DNA of 56,292 nucleotides from Candidatus Eiseniibacteriota bacterium (lineage in GTDB: Bacteria; Joyebacterota; Joyebacteria; Joyebacterales; Joyebacteraceae). Positions 9,666 to 18,608 of the stretch are shown here, piece after piece. Each line of letters opens with the position of its first letter. Within the stretch, counting starts at the first letter, position 1. Below the pieces are notes generated by a model, which was given only the letters and a program-made list of their open reading frames with translations, had not been told where the DNA came from and did no database searches. Where the stretch lies: assembly GCA_030595835.1 (NCBI GenBank), contig JAUVLG010000006.1, forward strand, positions 1 through 56,292, read 5' to 3'. The position numbers and the translations under genes are program-made.

Positions 9666-10649
9666 TCAGCCGCCAATCTCTATCTCCGATGAATCTCCGA
9701 CGTTCAGTCGCTGGAAGTGTCCCCGCACGACCGCCCCCTCACCGATCAGCGAGCGGCTGAGCAGGCTCATCTCGACTACCGCACCGGCACTCAGAATGCT
9801 GTCCCGCACGACCGAGTCACGTATTGTCGCGCCCGCCGCGACTGATACGTACGGCCCCACGACTGACTTCTCGATCACGGCGGTCGGATCGATGGACACC
9901 GGCGGCAGGATTATCGAACCCTCGATGGTCTTCCCGTTACCGCCCGAACGCTCTAGGAGCACTCTGTTCGTGTCCAGGAGCGTCTCCGGAAGCCCGCAAT
10001 CGTGCCACCCCTGCACGGGGTAGACACCCATATCCTCTCCGCGCTCCAGCATCAGCTTGAGCGCATCCGTCAGCTGGTACTCGCCCTTGGTGCGGACGTC
10101 CTTTTCCACGATCTCCGTCAGGCACTCGAACAGAAGCGGCGAGTTGACGATGTAGTATAGCCCGACGATCGCCAGGTTGCTCGGCGGCACGTCCGGCTTC
10201 TCCACCAGATCCCTGACCCGCCCATCCTCCACCTCGACGACGCCGAAGCGCTCCGGGTCATCCACTTCCTTCACACCGATCAGGGTGCGCTCGCCTCCCA
10301 CAAAGGCTGAGTAGTCCGCCGTTACAACCGTGTCGCCCAGCACAATCAGAACGGGTCCGTCGGCCACGCATTCCTTCGTCAGATAGATGGCGTGTCCCAG
10401 CCCCAGCCGCTCCTCCTGATCAACGCAGCAGACGTCGAGGTGCGGGAAGCACTCAGCAACGTAGTCCTTGACCCGGTCGCCCATGTAGCCGGTCACCAGG
10501 ACGATCTCATTGACGCCGAGCGGCGCCAGCTCCTCGAGAATGTGGCCGACGATGGGCTTCCCCGCGACCGGAACCAGTGCCTTCGGAATCGTGTGTGTAT
10601 GCGGCCTGAGCCGCGTGCCGATTCCCGCGACAGGGATGACAGCCTTCAT
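9666..10649 (-). CDS. sugar-1-phosphate nucleotidyltransferase with C-terminal left-handed beta-helix
   Basis: 327 residues. The N-terminal NTP-transferase domain opens with the pyrophosphorylase signature [24 protein letters not shown] (key GxGTRLxP...PK, residues 8-31) and continues with LVTGY and VLGDTV. The C-terminal third (from about 235) has hexapeptide-repeat character typical of a left-handed beta-helix. It is most like long-form glucose-1-phosphate thymidylyl/uridylyltransferases (RmlA/StrD or archaeal GlmU-like), but sugar and nucleotide specificity cannot be read from the sequence. Downstream of the phosphoglucose/phosphomannose isomerase it could supply activated sugars for envelope polysaccharide. 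The ATG has a good AAAGGA site. Confidence 0.88.
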   Translation of the reverse strand: MKAVIPVAGIGTRLRPHTHTIPKALVPVAGKPIVGHILEELAPLGVNEIVLVTGYMGDRVKDYVAECFPHLDVCCVDQEERLGLGHAIYLTKECVADGPVLIVLGDTVVTADYSAFVGGERTLIGVKEVDDPERFGVVEVEDGRVRDLVEKPDVPPSNLAIVGLYYIVNSPLLFECLTEIVEKDVRTKGEYQLTDALKLMLERGEDMGVYPVQGWHDCGLPETLLDTNRVLLERSGGNGKTIEGSIILPPVSIDPTAVIEKSVVGPYVSVAAGATIRDSVVRDSILSAGAVVEMSLLSRSLIGEGAVVRGHFQRLNVGDSSEIEIGG

Positions 10650-10718
10650 GAGCGTTCCTTTCAGAAGGACCGGACGTTCCTTTCGCGCCGGCCAGTGCTT
10701 CCTGACCGCGCGAGATCC

Positions 10719-11783
10719 CTAGAACCGTGTCAGTTCTTTCTTGAGCCTGTCGATGGGCGCCACGGGTGTCGGGTCGATACCGCCGAGCATCGCCAGATAG
10801 AAGCTTACGAAGTCGCCGAGCTGCACCAACGAGATCAGCCTGGCGAGCTTCGTCCTCCCCCGGCTCACGACATCCCGCACCTCCGTTCCGCTCCCCGCTA
10901 TCGCTTCGCGCGTGATCTCGGCCCTGCGCGCCACACGCGGGTGGTCGTCCTGGTCCCGAAGGAACACCACTCGGGCGTCGCCTCCCACCGGGCGCGGACC
11001 ACTCCACCCCACTATCTCATTGTGGTTCATCTCAGGCAACTCGTTCCTGTGCGCGACCACCTTGGAATTCTCGGCGAGCTGCCCGCACCAGCGATTCGCA
11101 ACAACCGAAGTGACAGGTACGCTCCCGTATACTACAGGAACATGCCCGAACAGCCAGGACGCAAGTTCCTTCGCCTCGTTCTCACTCGACGGCACGGCCA
11201 GACCCAGACGCTCAATGCACGTCGACGCGGTCTCGATGGCGTCAGCGATGTCATCTGATGGATCCGGCGCCAGACCAAGGCGCCCCAGAACGAAGAGCAG
11301 GGGCACAAGCCCGAATCCAAGCGCAGCGCGCGGAGGGTAACCCGTCGGCACGCGCACGACGTCGTGTCCATGCTCGTCCGCGATCCTGCCCACCTCTCCG
11401 CCGGTCGTGGAGCAAACGATCCGCGCGCCCCGATCTCGCGCCTCGGCATAGCCGGACAGCGTCTCCTCGGTGTTACCCGAGTAGCTGGATACGTACACGA
11501 GCGTCGAGGGACCGACGTATGCGGGAAGCGAGTAGCCCCTGATCACCGAGAGCGGTACGGACATACTCCCGGTCAGGTACCCGCCGGCCAGCTCGCCGCC
11601 GATCGCGGACCCACCCATCCCTGCGACCACAACGGAGGTGATGCCGTCTCCCGATACCGAGAGCGGCGTATCCCGCCCCATGGCGACCGCTTCTCTCAGC
11701 TGATCCGCAAAGCCCTCCAGGTGCCCACGCATCCCGCCGGGATCGAGGCCGAACATCTCCTCCACATTCGCGAGCGCGCTCAT
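10719..11783 (-). CDS. bifunctional phosphoglucose/phosphomannose isomerase (SIS domains)
   Basis: 354 residues in the bifunctional PGI/PMI family, which interconverts fructose-6-P with glucose-6-P and mannose-6-P. Seen: two SIS domains, with VVAGMGGSAIGGELAGGY (residues about 51-68) and the YVSSYSGNTEETLSGYAEA core (about 95-115), a family-typical CSTTGGE, and a C-terminal segment with NHNEIVGW. The family is found mainly in archaea and some bacteria such as Actinobacteria. The ATG overlaps the ptsI stop as ATGA, so translation is coupled to enzyme I. Its product pool links the PTS to the downstream sugar nucleotidyltransferase. Confidence 0.9.
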   Translation of the reverse strand: MSALANVEEMFGLDPGGMRGHLEGFADQLREAVAMGRDTPLSVSGDGITSVVVAGMGGSAIGGELAGGYLTGSMSVPLSVIRGYSLPAYVGPSTLVYVSSYSGNTEETLSGYAEARDRGARIVCSTTGGEVGRIADEHGHDVVRVPTGYPPRAALGFGLVPLLFVLGRLGLAPDPSDDIADAIETASTCIERLGLAVPSSENEAKELASWLFGHVPVVYGSVPVTSVVANRWCGQLAENSKVVAHRNELPEMNHNEIVGWSGPRPVGGDARVVFLRDQDDHPRVARRAEITREAIAGSGTEVRDVVSRGRTKLARLISLVQLGDFVSFYLAMLGGIDPTPVAPIDRLKKELTRF

Positions 11784-13564
11784 GAGATCATCTCCGTCTC
11801 GTTTATCTTCGGGAACTTGACCCTGAATATCTGTTCAAGATAGCGCCGAACATCCGAACCCGTCTTCATCTTGAGGGCCTTCCCCACGACGCGCTTCGCG
11901 TAGCCGTAGCTCGTCGAGCGGATGATGCTCTTGATCTCCGGCACAACGGCCGGCGCGGCCGACAGCTCGTCGAGACCAAGCCCCACCAGGAGCAGTGTGG
12001 CGAGCGGGTCTCCCGCCATCTCACCGCACAAACCGACCCACTTCTTGTGCTTCCGCGCCGCACGCACCGTCATGTCCAGGAGCCTCAGCACGGCCGGGTG
12101 GAACGTGTCGTAGAGGTAGGCCACCCTGTCGTTGCCCCGGTCCACGGCCAGCGTGTACTGCACCAGGTCGTTCGAGCCAATACTGAAGAAATCCACCTCC
12201 TGGGCCAGCTCGTCCGCTATCATCGCCGCCGCGGGCGTCTCGATCATAACACCCAGCGGAACGTTGTCATCGAAGTCCTTCCCTCGCGCCCTGAGTTCCT
12301 GCTTGGCTGCCTCCAGCACCTGCTTCGCGTCCCTGACCTCGTGGAGCGACGAGATCATCGGCAGCATTATCTTAACGTTCCCGTGTGCGCTGGCCCGGAG
12401 GATCGCTCTGAGCTGGCGCAGCAGGAGGTGCGGCTGCGACAGGCTGTAGCGGATGCCGCGCCACCCGAGAAACGGGTTCGCCTCGGCTTCCGGAGCACCC
12501 TGGGGGCCGAACTTGTCACCTCCGAGGTCGACGGTCCGTACGACCACCGTCGCGGGGGCCGCCAGCGACACAACCCCGCGATACGCCTCGTACTGCTCGT
12601 CCTCAGAGGGAATCTCGTCCCCGGTGATGAACAGATACTCCGTCCTGAACAGCCCGATCCCCTCGGCTCCGTGAGAGATCGCCGCGCGCACCTCGTCCGG
12701 GATCTCGATGTTGGCCGCAACTTCGAACCGCCGCCCGTCCACGGTGACGGCCGGAGCGTCCCTGTCCACCAGGAACTCCTTCTCCAGTTTCTCGTGCTTT
12801 CGCTGACGGTCCTGGAAGTACTCCAGGACCGCATCGTCGTATCTGTAGATGAGAAGCCCCAGCGTCCCGTCGACGATGATCCTCTCACCCTGCTTGATGA
12901 TGTCGGTGGCCTCGTGGAGCCCGACGACGGCGGGTATCTGAAGAGACCTGGCCATGATGGCCGCGTGCGACGTGCGGCCGCCGACGTCCGTGGCGAAGCC
13001 TGTGACCCGCTCCTCGTGCATCGACGCCGTGTGCGTTGCGGCCAGCTCGTGGGCAACCACGATGACGTCGTCGTCAAGATACCGGAGCGATCTCTGCTTG
13101 CGGCCCAGCAATCTCAGCAGGAGACGTCTCTCAATGTCCTTTATGTCAAACACACGCTCCCGCAGATACTCGTCCTTGGTGCGCCCCATCACGCTCGTGA
13201 TACAACCTATGGTCTCGGTCAGCGCGAAGGCGGCGCTCTGACGCTCCTCACGGATGCGGCGCTGAGTTCCTTCGATCACCGTCGAGTCCTTGAGCATCAT
13301 CAGGTGCGCATCGAATATGCGCGCGTGCGATTCTCCCAGCGCTTCCTCGAGTCCGCCTCTCAGCCTCTCGAGTTCCCGCGTGGTCTCGCCGATGGCGGAC
13401 ATGAAGGCCTCTATCTCAGCCTCAATGTCATCAGGGCGGATCTCCTCTTCCTCGACGTGCGGGCGCTCCGTATCCAGCACGAACGCCTTACCTATGACGA
13501 TGCCGGGTGAGGCCGGCACGCCCTCGAGAACCTCGGTCTTACCTATCGCCTTGATGTCTACCAA
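11780..13564 (-). CDS. ptsI: PTS enzyme I (phosphoenolpyruvate-protein phosphotransferase)
   Basis: Transfers phosphate from PEP to HPr. I choose TTG 13564 (594 residues): it is preceded by GAGGCGG, clears the HPr gene by 13 nt, and begins LVDIKAIGKTEVLEGVPASPG as in the family; the longer ATG would overlap HPr. The phospho-histidine motif GGRTSHAAIMARS lies near residue 190. The C-terminal PEP-binding barrel shows RTEYLF, VVRTVDLGGDK, MIETPAA, FSIGSNDLVQYTLAVDR and LCGEMAGDP. Length is close to the usual 570-590. It lies directly between HPr and the PGI/PMI gene and supplies the man-type EII genes of the same run. Confidence 0.95.
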   Translation of the reverse strand: MVDIKAIGKTEVLEGVPASPGIVIGKAFVLDTERPHVEEEEIRPDDIEAEIEAFMSAIGETTRELERLRGGLEEALGESHARIFDAHLMMLKDSTVIEGTQRRIREERQSAAFALTETIGCITSVMGRTKDEYLRERVFDIKDIERRLLLRLLGRKQRSLRYLDDDVIVVAHELAATHTASMHEERVTGFATDVGGRTSHAAIMARSLQIPAVVGLHEATDIIKQGERIIVDGTLGLLIYRYDDAVLEYFQDRQRKHEKLEKEFLVDRDAPAVTVDGRRFEVAANIEIPDEVRAAISHGAEGIGLFRTEYLFITGDEIPSEDEQYEAYRGVVSLAAPATVVVRTVDLGGDKFGPQGAPEAEANPFLGWRGIRYSLSQPHLLLRQLRAILRASAHGNVKIMLPMISSLHEVRDAKQVLEAAKQELRARGKDFDDNVPLGVMIETPAAAMIADELAQEVDFFSIGSNDLVQYTLAVDRGNDRVAYLYDTFHPAVLRLLDMTVRAARKHKKWVGLCGEMAGDPLATLLLVGLGLDELSAAPAVVPEIKSIIRSTSYGYAKRVVGKALKMKTGSDVRRYLEQIFRVKFPKINETEMIS

Positions 13565-13577
13565 GCGTAAACCGCCT

Positions 13578-13850
13578 CTACTCTGATTCCGTCTCCAGGA
13601 ACTTCGCCACGACATCCACGACCTCGATCTCGTCGGGCCCCTCGGCGGTGATGATCACTTCGCTCCCGCACTCCGCTGCCAGCATCATGACCCCCATGAT
13701 GCTCTTGGCATCGACAGTTATGTCGTCCTTGGTGAGCTTCACGTCGGACCTGAAGCGACCGGCAAGCCGCACAAGGTCTGCGGCAGGCCGCGCGTGCAGA
13801 CCGTGCTTGCTTGCGAGAACCACTGTGCGCTCTATCAAGTTATCCCCCAT
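13578..13850 (-). CDS. ptsH: phosphocarrier protein HPr
   Basis: 90 residues, the usual length. It has both phosphorylation sites: His19 in HGLHARPA (phosphorylated by enzyme I) and Ser50 in DAKSIMGVMML (target of HPr kinase). Together with hprK in the same run, this indicates regulation by Ser-phosphorylation and not only sugar transport. The start overlaps the EIID stop by 11 nt. The paralogue NPr is less likely because a full set of EI and EII proteins is encoded alongside. Confidence 0.95.
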   Translation of the reverse strand: MGDNLIERTVVLASKHGLHARPAADLVRLAGRFRSDVKLTKDDITVDAKSIMGVMMLAAECGSEVIITAEGPDEIEVVDVVAKFLETESE

Positions 13851-14607
13851 TCAGCCCGGTCAGGAGCAGCACAAGACCAGCAGCCGCTCCACCGAACGCC
13901 ACCACCGTCACCGGCACCCTTGCCCTGGCCGCCGCATACGCAAGTACAAAGAAGAGACCTGCCGCCAGGACCCTCCGGGGCTCCACCACCCCACCCGAAG
14001 CCACCGCCCTCGCGAGAATCAGCCCCACGGCGAACGCCACCAGTGCTCTCGTCCACCGGACGGCCCCTCTGAAACGTGGCCCGAGCAGCTCTCGAGCGCC
14101 CATCGGACCGGCCACGGCCCCGACACCAATGCCCCTGACCCTGAGGACGAGGTGCGGCACGTTGTATATCACGAGGAGCGCCACAGCCGCCCACACGACG
14201 CCCTGCAGCGCCAGCAGAACCGCTACGGCGCCTGCCAGGGGACGAAGCGCCCCCCAGAACAGCGCGTCACCCGCCATACCCACCGGGCTCGCGAGCCCTT
14301 TCTTCACCGACGCCACAGCCGAAGCCTCGGCGCCCGCCACCTCCTGAGCCGCGGCGGCTCCGAGAACGTACGACGCGAGGACCGGGTTCGTGTTGAAGAA
14401 GCCGAGGTGCCGTCGCAAGAACGCGCTCTTGGCCTCCCTGTCCTCCCCGCACCTGCGGAGTAGCGGCAGCATCGCGAAGCAGAAACCGACGTTCTGCATC
14501 CCGAGCGGATTCCAGACCGACTGCAGCAGGAGAGAACGCCAGAGCATTCCGGCGCGCTCCCCGCGCGTCAGAACCTGAGCGGTCTCCCGGTCGGAGTCTG
14601 TGGTCAA
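13840..14607 (-). CDS. PTS system mannose-family EIID component
   Basis: Membrane subunit of a mannose/sorbose-type permease. The start is taken as TTG 14607, with GGAGG about 6 nt upstream, giving 255 residues; upstream of it the frame loses coding character. Family motifs: LLLQSVWNPLGMQNVGFCFA near residues 20-40, FNTNPVLASYVLGAAAA near 70, and GMAGDALFWGALRP near 115-128. The C-terminal half carries hydrophobic helices. It is separated from EIIC by 100 nt and overlaps the HPr start. Slightly shorter than characterised EIID proteins (about 275). Confidence 0.9.
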   Translation of the reverse strand: MTTDSDRETAQVLTRGERAGMLWRSLLLQSVWNPLGMQNVGFCFAMLPLLRRCGEDREAKSAFLRRHLGFFNTNPVLASYVLGAAAAQEVAGAEASAVASVKKGLASPVGMAGDALFWGALRPLAGAVAVLLALQGVVWAAVALLVIYNVPHLVLRVRGIGVGAVAGPMGARELLGPRFRGAVRWTRALVAFAVGLILARAVASGGVVEPRRVLAAGLFFVLAYAAARARVPVTVVAFGGAAAGLVLLLTGLNGG

Positions 14608-14707
14608 GAAACCTCCGTTCTGCGCAGGGCAGCGAGCCACGGCGCTCGGCCGGCGCCGCGTGGTCCCGGACGCGCGAATCGGCTCACGCGAAAACCGTAG
14701 TGCCCGA

Positions 14708-15385
14708 TCAGGAACTAACCACCAGCACAAGCCCAACGGCGAACCCAGCGGCCAGGAACCAGATCTCCTTCTTGCCCTTCCCCCCGATCGTGATCGCCGC
14801 GGCGGCGACGGGTGCCGCCCACAGAACCGTGGGAAACACGCCGCCAACCGTGAACGACCCCAGGAACCTGAGCAGCAGCGACGCGGTCAGAAGCGCGGCG
14901 GCCAGAAGCGAGGCCGTGACGAACCTCGTGGCGACCCCGAGCGCGACAGCCGCCCTGACGCCCCGTGCGTCACCCTGCTGCGCTCGCGACTCCGCGATCG
15001 CGGCGTACCCCACGTTGAGCCTGCGAACGTGCGACGTGACGCTCTGTCCCACCACACCGGCCGTCAAACCAGCGATCGTACCCGCTGCGACCGCCAGCCC
15101 CTCGGATACCCCCGAGCCCGCGAGAATGGCCCCGACACCAACACCGACCGAGCCTGCCACGGCGCCGTCCGGGAATGGCGTCGCACCAACGGGCAGCACT
15201 CCGATCCAGATCAGTTGCAGCGTGGATCCCACGACTAGTCCGAGAACCGGGTCTCCCACAACAACGCCGGCGATGCTCCCGGCCACCAACGGCTGAGACA
15301 ACATCACCTGCAGTGCGGCGGTCGCATCGACCGACAGAGCCCCGCCGAGCAGCGACAACACCACTATCATCTGGACTTCAGACAT
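14708..15385 (-). CDS. PTS system mannose/sorbose-family EIIC component
   Basis: 225-residue integral membrane permease subunit with at least six hydrophobic segments. Family-typical SLLGGALSVDATAALQVMLSQPLV (N-terminal), GSTLQLIWIGVLPVGATPFPDGA (about 54-75) and a glycine-rich GSVGVGVGAILAG are present; the QLxWIGxxPVGA core is diagnostic. It lies between the GH57 gene (upstream in transcription) and EIID. Sugar specificity cannot be predicted. EIIA and EIIB are encoded on the far side of the GH57 gene. Confidence 0.9.
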   Translation of the reverse strand: MSEVQMIVVLSLLGGALSVDATAALQVMLSQPLVAGSIAGVVVGDPVLGLVVGSTLQLIWIGVLPVGATPFPDGAVAGSVGVGVGAILAGSGVSEGLAVAAGTIAGLTAGVVGQSVTSHVRRLNVGYAAIAESRAQQGDARGVRAAVALGVATRFVTASLLAAALLTASLLLRFLGSFTVGGVFPTVLWAAPVAAAAITIGGKGKKEIWFLAAGFAVGLVLVVSS

Positions 15386-15463
15386 GTGCCTGCTTCCATG
15401 CTGTCAGACAGCTCTCGCCACGCTCGCCGCAGCCTCGCTCGACGCGGCAGTTCAATGGCTCTG

Positions 15464-17656
15464 TCACTCGGCAGGCAGCGGTGAGAACGCGAACTCAACC
15501 GCGAAGCTCGCGCGCGCTCCTCGCCCCCCCGTGACGCGCCAGTGTGTGATCACCGTCAGTCCCTGGAACACCCGCTCGAGCCCCCCCTCCGAGCGGGAAG
15601 CAGTCTCGAGAGGCCAGGTCCAGACACCGGCCGCTGGTTCGCATGAGATCGAGAGCCGCTCTCCCCTGAGACGATCGTCGACTCTCATTGCGCCAACATC
15701 ATCCAGCGTCATCCCTTTCCCCAGCCCGTTGCCTTCCGCGTCGCCCACGTGAAACGACACCCACTCCTTCTCGGGCGTGAGGAACGACAGGTTCCACTCG
15801 GGTGCGAACAGAACGTCCAAGTCACCATCGGGTGTCAGGTCGTACTCGACGCGCACCTTCCCCCCATCGGTGAGCCAGACGCGCTTCTCGATCGTCACCG
15901 GACACTCCCGTCCATCCGCGGTCACAACGGTCGTCCTGCTCATCTCCACGCCTATCGAACCGTTCCTTCTCCCTAGCTCGAACTCATAGCTACCCCACGC
16001 GGAGTCACCCAGTTCCACACCTCCGGCCTCCATCTCCGCGCGCTTGACGTCCGGGGCGAGGAAATGGTCGATCGCGGCAACCGCGGGATGCGAATCGGAG
16101 CACGCGAGCCTGGCCAGACCTTCTTCCTTCACGTTCAGTCCGTCGTGAATGCTCTGTATGCCCTCACCGTACTCGGCGTCGCCATCCTCGGGTATCCCAT
16201 CGTGGTACGCCTCGCTGTGGCGAGACATCGTCGCCAGCACGTTCCAGTCTGCCCGTCGGACGTCGAGTTCGAATATGGTGCCTCCTCGCGAAGGCGCGAC
16301 GTACACGTTGATGCTGTCCGACTCGAGCAGGACCTCATCCCGTCCATCGATATCGTAGTCAGTCACCTCGGCATGATCCCACGTTCCGCTCCGGGCACCG
16401 TCTATCAAACGCTCGGCCCTGATGAGGTGGTCGTAGATGGCCGTTCTCAGGTGCGGCAGGTAGAGCCCACCGAAGATCCCGTGCCAGTAGGCGCAGTTGC
16501 ACTGCCCCCGCCACAACTCACGCTTCGCCTCCGCAAGCACCGCAGCCGGGACCGTGGCGGGACCGCCGTCAGCAGGCTCCTGGCCGGCCTCGAGCTCGTC
16601 GAGCGTCTCAAGGATATCGGCCCTCCGCTGCGTGCTTGCGATCTTCTCGCTGACGCGCATCATCTTCCTGACCATCAGGTTCGACTCATCGTACTTGGAC
16701 AGGAAGCCCTTCCATGTGCCTCCCGAAACGAAGGGTCCCCACTCATCCAGGAGCCCGTCGTCCCCGAGCTTGCCCAGGAACTTCTCGTAGCTGCGCCTGG
16801 CACCAGTGGGCAGAGCCCACTCCATCATCTCGGGGTACGACGACGTGGGCAGGTATACGCGCCCCCTGGGCAGCGCGTCGTCTGCAACCTCCGCAAAGGT
16901 CGCTGTCGTTACCCAATCGCGATTCTCCGAGAGCGTTCTCAGGAAGCGCTTGAGCCATCCGTTGGTGTGAACGTGTGCGTGTGTCCCGGGCCAGACGCCG
17001 AGCTTCTCCCCGTCGTCTCCGAACACGGCGACGCCGCCTTCACCCCGCTCGGCGATCGAGCGGAGGACGTTCAGTGTTTCCTCGGGCTCGGCGAAGGGAA
17101 TCGCGTATCGAAGCTTCTTGCTGATCGGGAAAACGCGGACGGCGACCCCCTGCTCCTCGGTGAGGAACGGCCCCGCCAGGTCCTTGTCCTCTATCCCGGC
17201 GAGGCGGAACTCGTAGTCGTCAAGCGGCAGGTACTCCAGGCCGGCGTCGTGGATGGTCTTGGCCAGGCGCGGTTCCCAAACTCTCTCTGCCAGCCACATC
17301 CCCCGGGGTCTTTCTCCAAAGCTCTTGGCCACGTAGTCCGTCATCATCTGCATCTGCCCGCGAGCGTCCCGCTCCGGGATCGCGCAGAGTATCGGCTCGT
17401 AGAAGCCCCCTCCCAAAATCTCCACCTGGCCCCTCGCCACCAGTGCCCGCACACGCTCGATGTAGTCCGGGGCGTGAGCTTCGTACCACTCCAACAGAGG
17501 ACCGGTGTTGTGAAGCACGACCTTGATCTCGGGGAACTCTTCAATCGCCTCCAGAAACGGCAGGTAGGCCGATCTGTAGGCGTCTTCGAACACGCCCGGG
17601 AGATTACCTACTGGTTGGTGGTTGTGTATGCAGAGGACAAGCGTGACACCGTTCAT
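15464..17656 (-). CDS. glycoside hydrolase family 57 (4-alpha-glucanotransferase / amylase type)
   Basis: 730 residues. The GH57 signature starts at once with LCIHNHQPVGN (residues 8-18). The catalytic nucleophile is Glu87 in GGGFYEPIL and the acid/base Asp is 214 or 215 in VFGDDGEKLGVWPG. The C-terminal half matches the DUF1925/DUF1926 beta-domains of Thermococcus-type 4-alpha-glucanotransferase, with GGTIFELDVR near 470. It has no signal peptide, so it is cytoplasmic and probably remodels glycogen or maltodextrin. It interrupts the PTS genes (EIIB before, EIIC after), 27 nt from EIIB. Alpha-amylase is the alternative activity. Confidence 0.92.
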   Translation of the reverse strand: MNGVTLVLCIHNHQPVGNLPGVFEDAYRSAYLPFLEAIEEFPEIKVVLHNTGPLLEWYEAHAPDYIERVRALVARGQVEILGGGFYEPILCAIPERDARGQMQMMTDYVAKSFGERPRGMWLAERVWEPRLAKTIHDAGLEYLPLDDYEFRLAGIEDKDLAGPFLTEEQGVAVRVFPISKKLRYAIPFAEPEETLNVLRSIAERGEGGVAVFGDDGEKLGVWPGTHAHVHTNGWLKRFLRTLSENRDWVTTATFAEVADDALPRGRVYLPTSSYPEMMEWALPTGARRSYEKFLGKLGDDGLLDEWGPFVSGGTWKGFLSKYDESNLMVRKMMRVSEKIASTQRRADILETLDELEAGQEPADGGPATVPAAVLAEAKRELWRGQCNCAYWHGIFGGLYLPHLRTAIYDHLIRAERLIDGARSGTWDHAEVTDYDIDGRDEVLLESDSINVYVAPSRGGTIFELDVRRADWNVLATMSRHSEAYHDGIPEDGDAEYGEGIQSIHDGLNVKEEGLARLACSDSHPAVAAIDHFLAPDVKRAEMEAGGVELGDSAWGSYEFELGRRNGSIGVEMSRTTVVTADGRECPVTIEKRVWLTDGGKVRVEYDLTPDGDLDVLFAPEWNLSFLTPEKEWVSFHVGDAEGNGLGKGMTLDDVGAMRVDDRLRGERLSISCEPAAGVWTWPLETASRSEGGLERVFQGLTVITHWRVTGGRGARASFAVEFAFSPLPAE

Positions 17657-17683
17657 GAACAGACGCTCCTGAAAGACCAGCCG

Positions 17684-18175
17684 TCACTTCTCTCCGAGCG
17701 CCCGAAGCAGGACGGCCAGGTCCTGCGGCTGCGCCTGTGGAACATCGCGCGCCGTGAGCTTCGTGCCCGCGGCCATGATCTCTTCCATGGCCGTGACCTC
17801 AGCGTCATCGACAAACACGTAGGGAAGAAGCTCCCGCTTCCCCTCCGCGTAGTGCATGCCTCCAACGTTCGCCTCCGGCACCTCGAGACCTCCTCTGATG
17901 AGCGTCAGAAGGTCGTGAGGGCTACCCACGATCACGAATGCGCGCACATCGTCCCATTCACCCGCCTTGAGTCCTTCGGCGAATCCCTCACACGTGACGA
18001 CCGACACGGGCACGCCCATGGAGTCGCCGTCGGCGTAGAGGGCACACCTCCAGTCGCAGCAGCAGACCTCGTCGTTGACGAGAACCATGCACTCAGGCGA
18101 GAGCGAGATACCCCAGGCAACCGTCACCTGGCCGTGAATCAATCGGTCGTCCACCCTCACCAACACGAAGGGCAT
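17684..18175 (-). CDS. PTS system mannose/sorbose-family EIIB component
   Basis: 163-residue soluble subunit. The start is set at ATG 18175, which gives the canonical N-terminus MPFVLVRVDDRLIHGQV, with the phospho-accepting His14. MVLVNDEV and the C-terminal helices are also typical. It accepts phosphate from the adjacent EIIA. It lies 34 nt downstream of the EIIA gene and 27 nt upstream of GH57. Confidence 0.93.
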   Translation of the reverse strand: MPFVLVRVDDRLIHGQVTVAWGISLSPECMVLVNDEVCCCDWRCALYADGDSMGVPVSVVTCEGFAEGLKAGEWDDVRAFVIVGSPHDLLTLIRGGLEVPEANVGGMHYAEGKRELLPYVFVDDAEVTAMEEIMAAGTKLTARDVPQAQPQDLAVLLRALGEK

Positions 18176-18209
18176 TCGCGAACTCCCGGGCCGCACGTCG
18201 GCTCAACGA

Positions 18210-18608
18210 TCACAGGATGCGCACGGCGTCGCGCCCGCGCTCCTTGACCAGGTGTATGAGTTCCTCCACCTCGGTGCGGTCCCTTCTGACGAAGAACTCA
18301 AGGAGCATCATCAGATTGACGCCCGTCAGAGCCCGAATGCCGTTGCCTCCGGCCACGATCTCCTGGCAAACATGATGGCAGCTCCCACCCGGCATGTCAC
18401 TGATCACCACCACTTCACACTCCGACGCCAGACCGGCCACCGCACTCGCCACCGCCTCTTTCAGGTCGCCCAGACCCATGCCGGAATTGGACACCGCCGC
18501 CCAGTTCGCCTGCGTCCCGAGGATCCCCTGCACCGCATCCATCAGGCACTCCCCGACGTTGCCGTGTGCCACGATGACACACCCTATGCGCTTGTCCTGA
18601 CCGCTCAC
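18210..18608 (-). CDS. PTS system mannose-family EIIA component
   Basis: 132 residues. The active-site histidine is His15 in GCVIVAHGNVGECLMDAV, followed by the family motifs VVISDMPGGS and GVNLMMLLEF. It starts at a GTG that overlaps the hprK stop (GTGA), so its translation is coupled to the HPr kinase. It transfers phosphate from HPr-His to EIIB. Confidence 0.93.
   Translation of the reverse strand: MSGQDKRIGCVIVAHGNVGECLMDAVQGILGTQANWAAVSNSGMGLGDLKEAVASAVAGLASECEVVVISDMPGGSCHHVCQEIVAGGNGIRALTGVNLMMLLEFFVRRDRTEVEELIHLVKERGRDAVRIL

Noticed and set aside
12047-13510. Plus-strand frame of 487 codons opposite enzyme I
   Set aside because: Antisense to a clear ptsI with all motifs; no ribosome site or known domain.
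16064-18247. Plus-strand frame of 727 codons opposite GH57 and EIIB
   Set aside because: It covers two well-supported minus-strand genes, has composition typical of an antisense frame and no recognisable domain; GC-rich codons suppress stops on the other strand.
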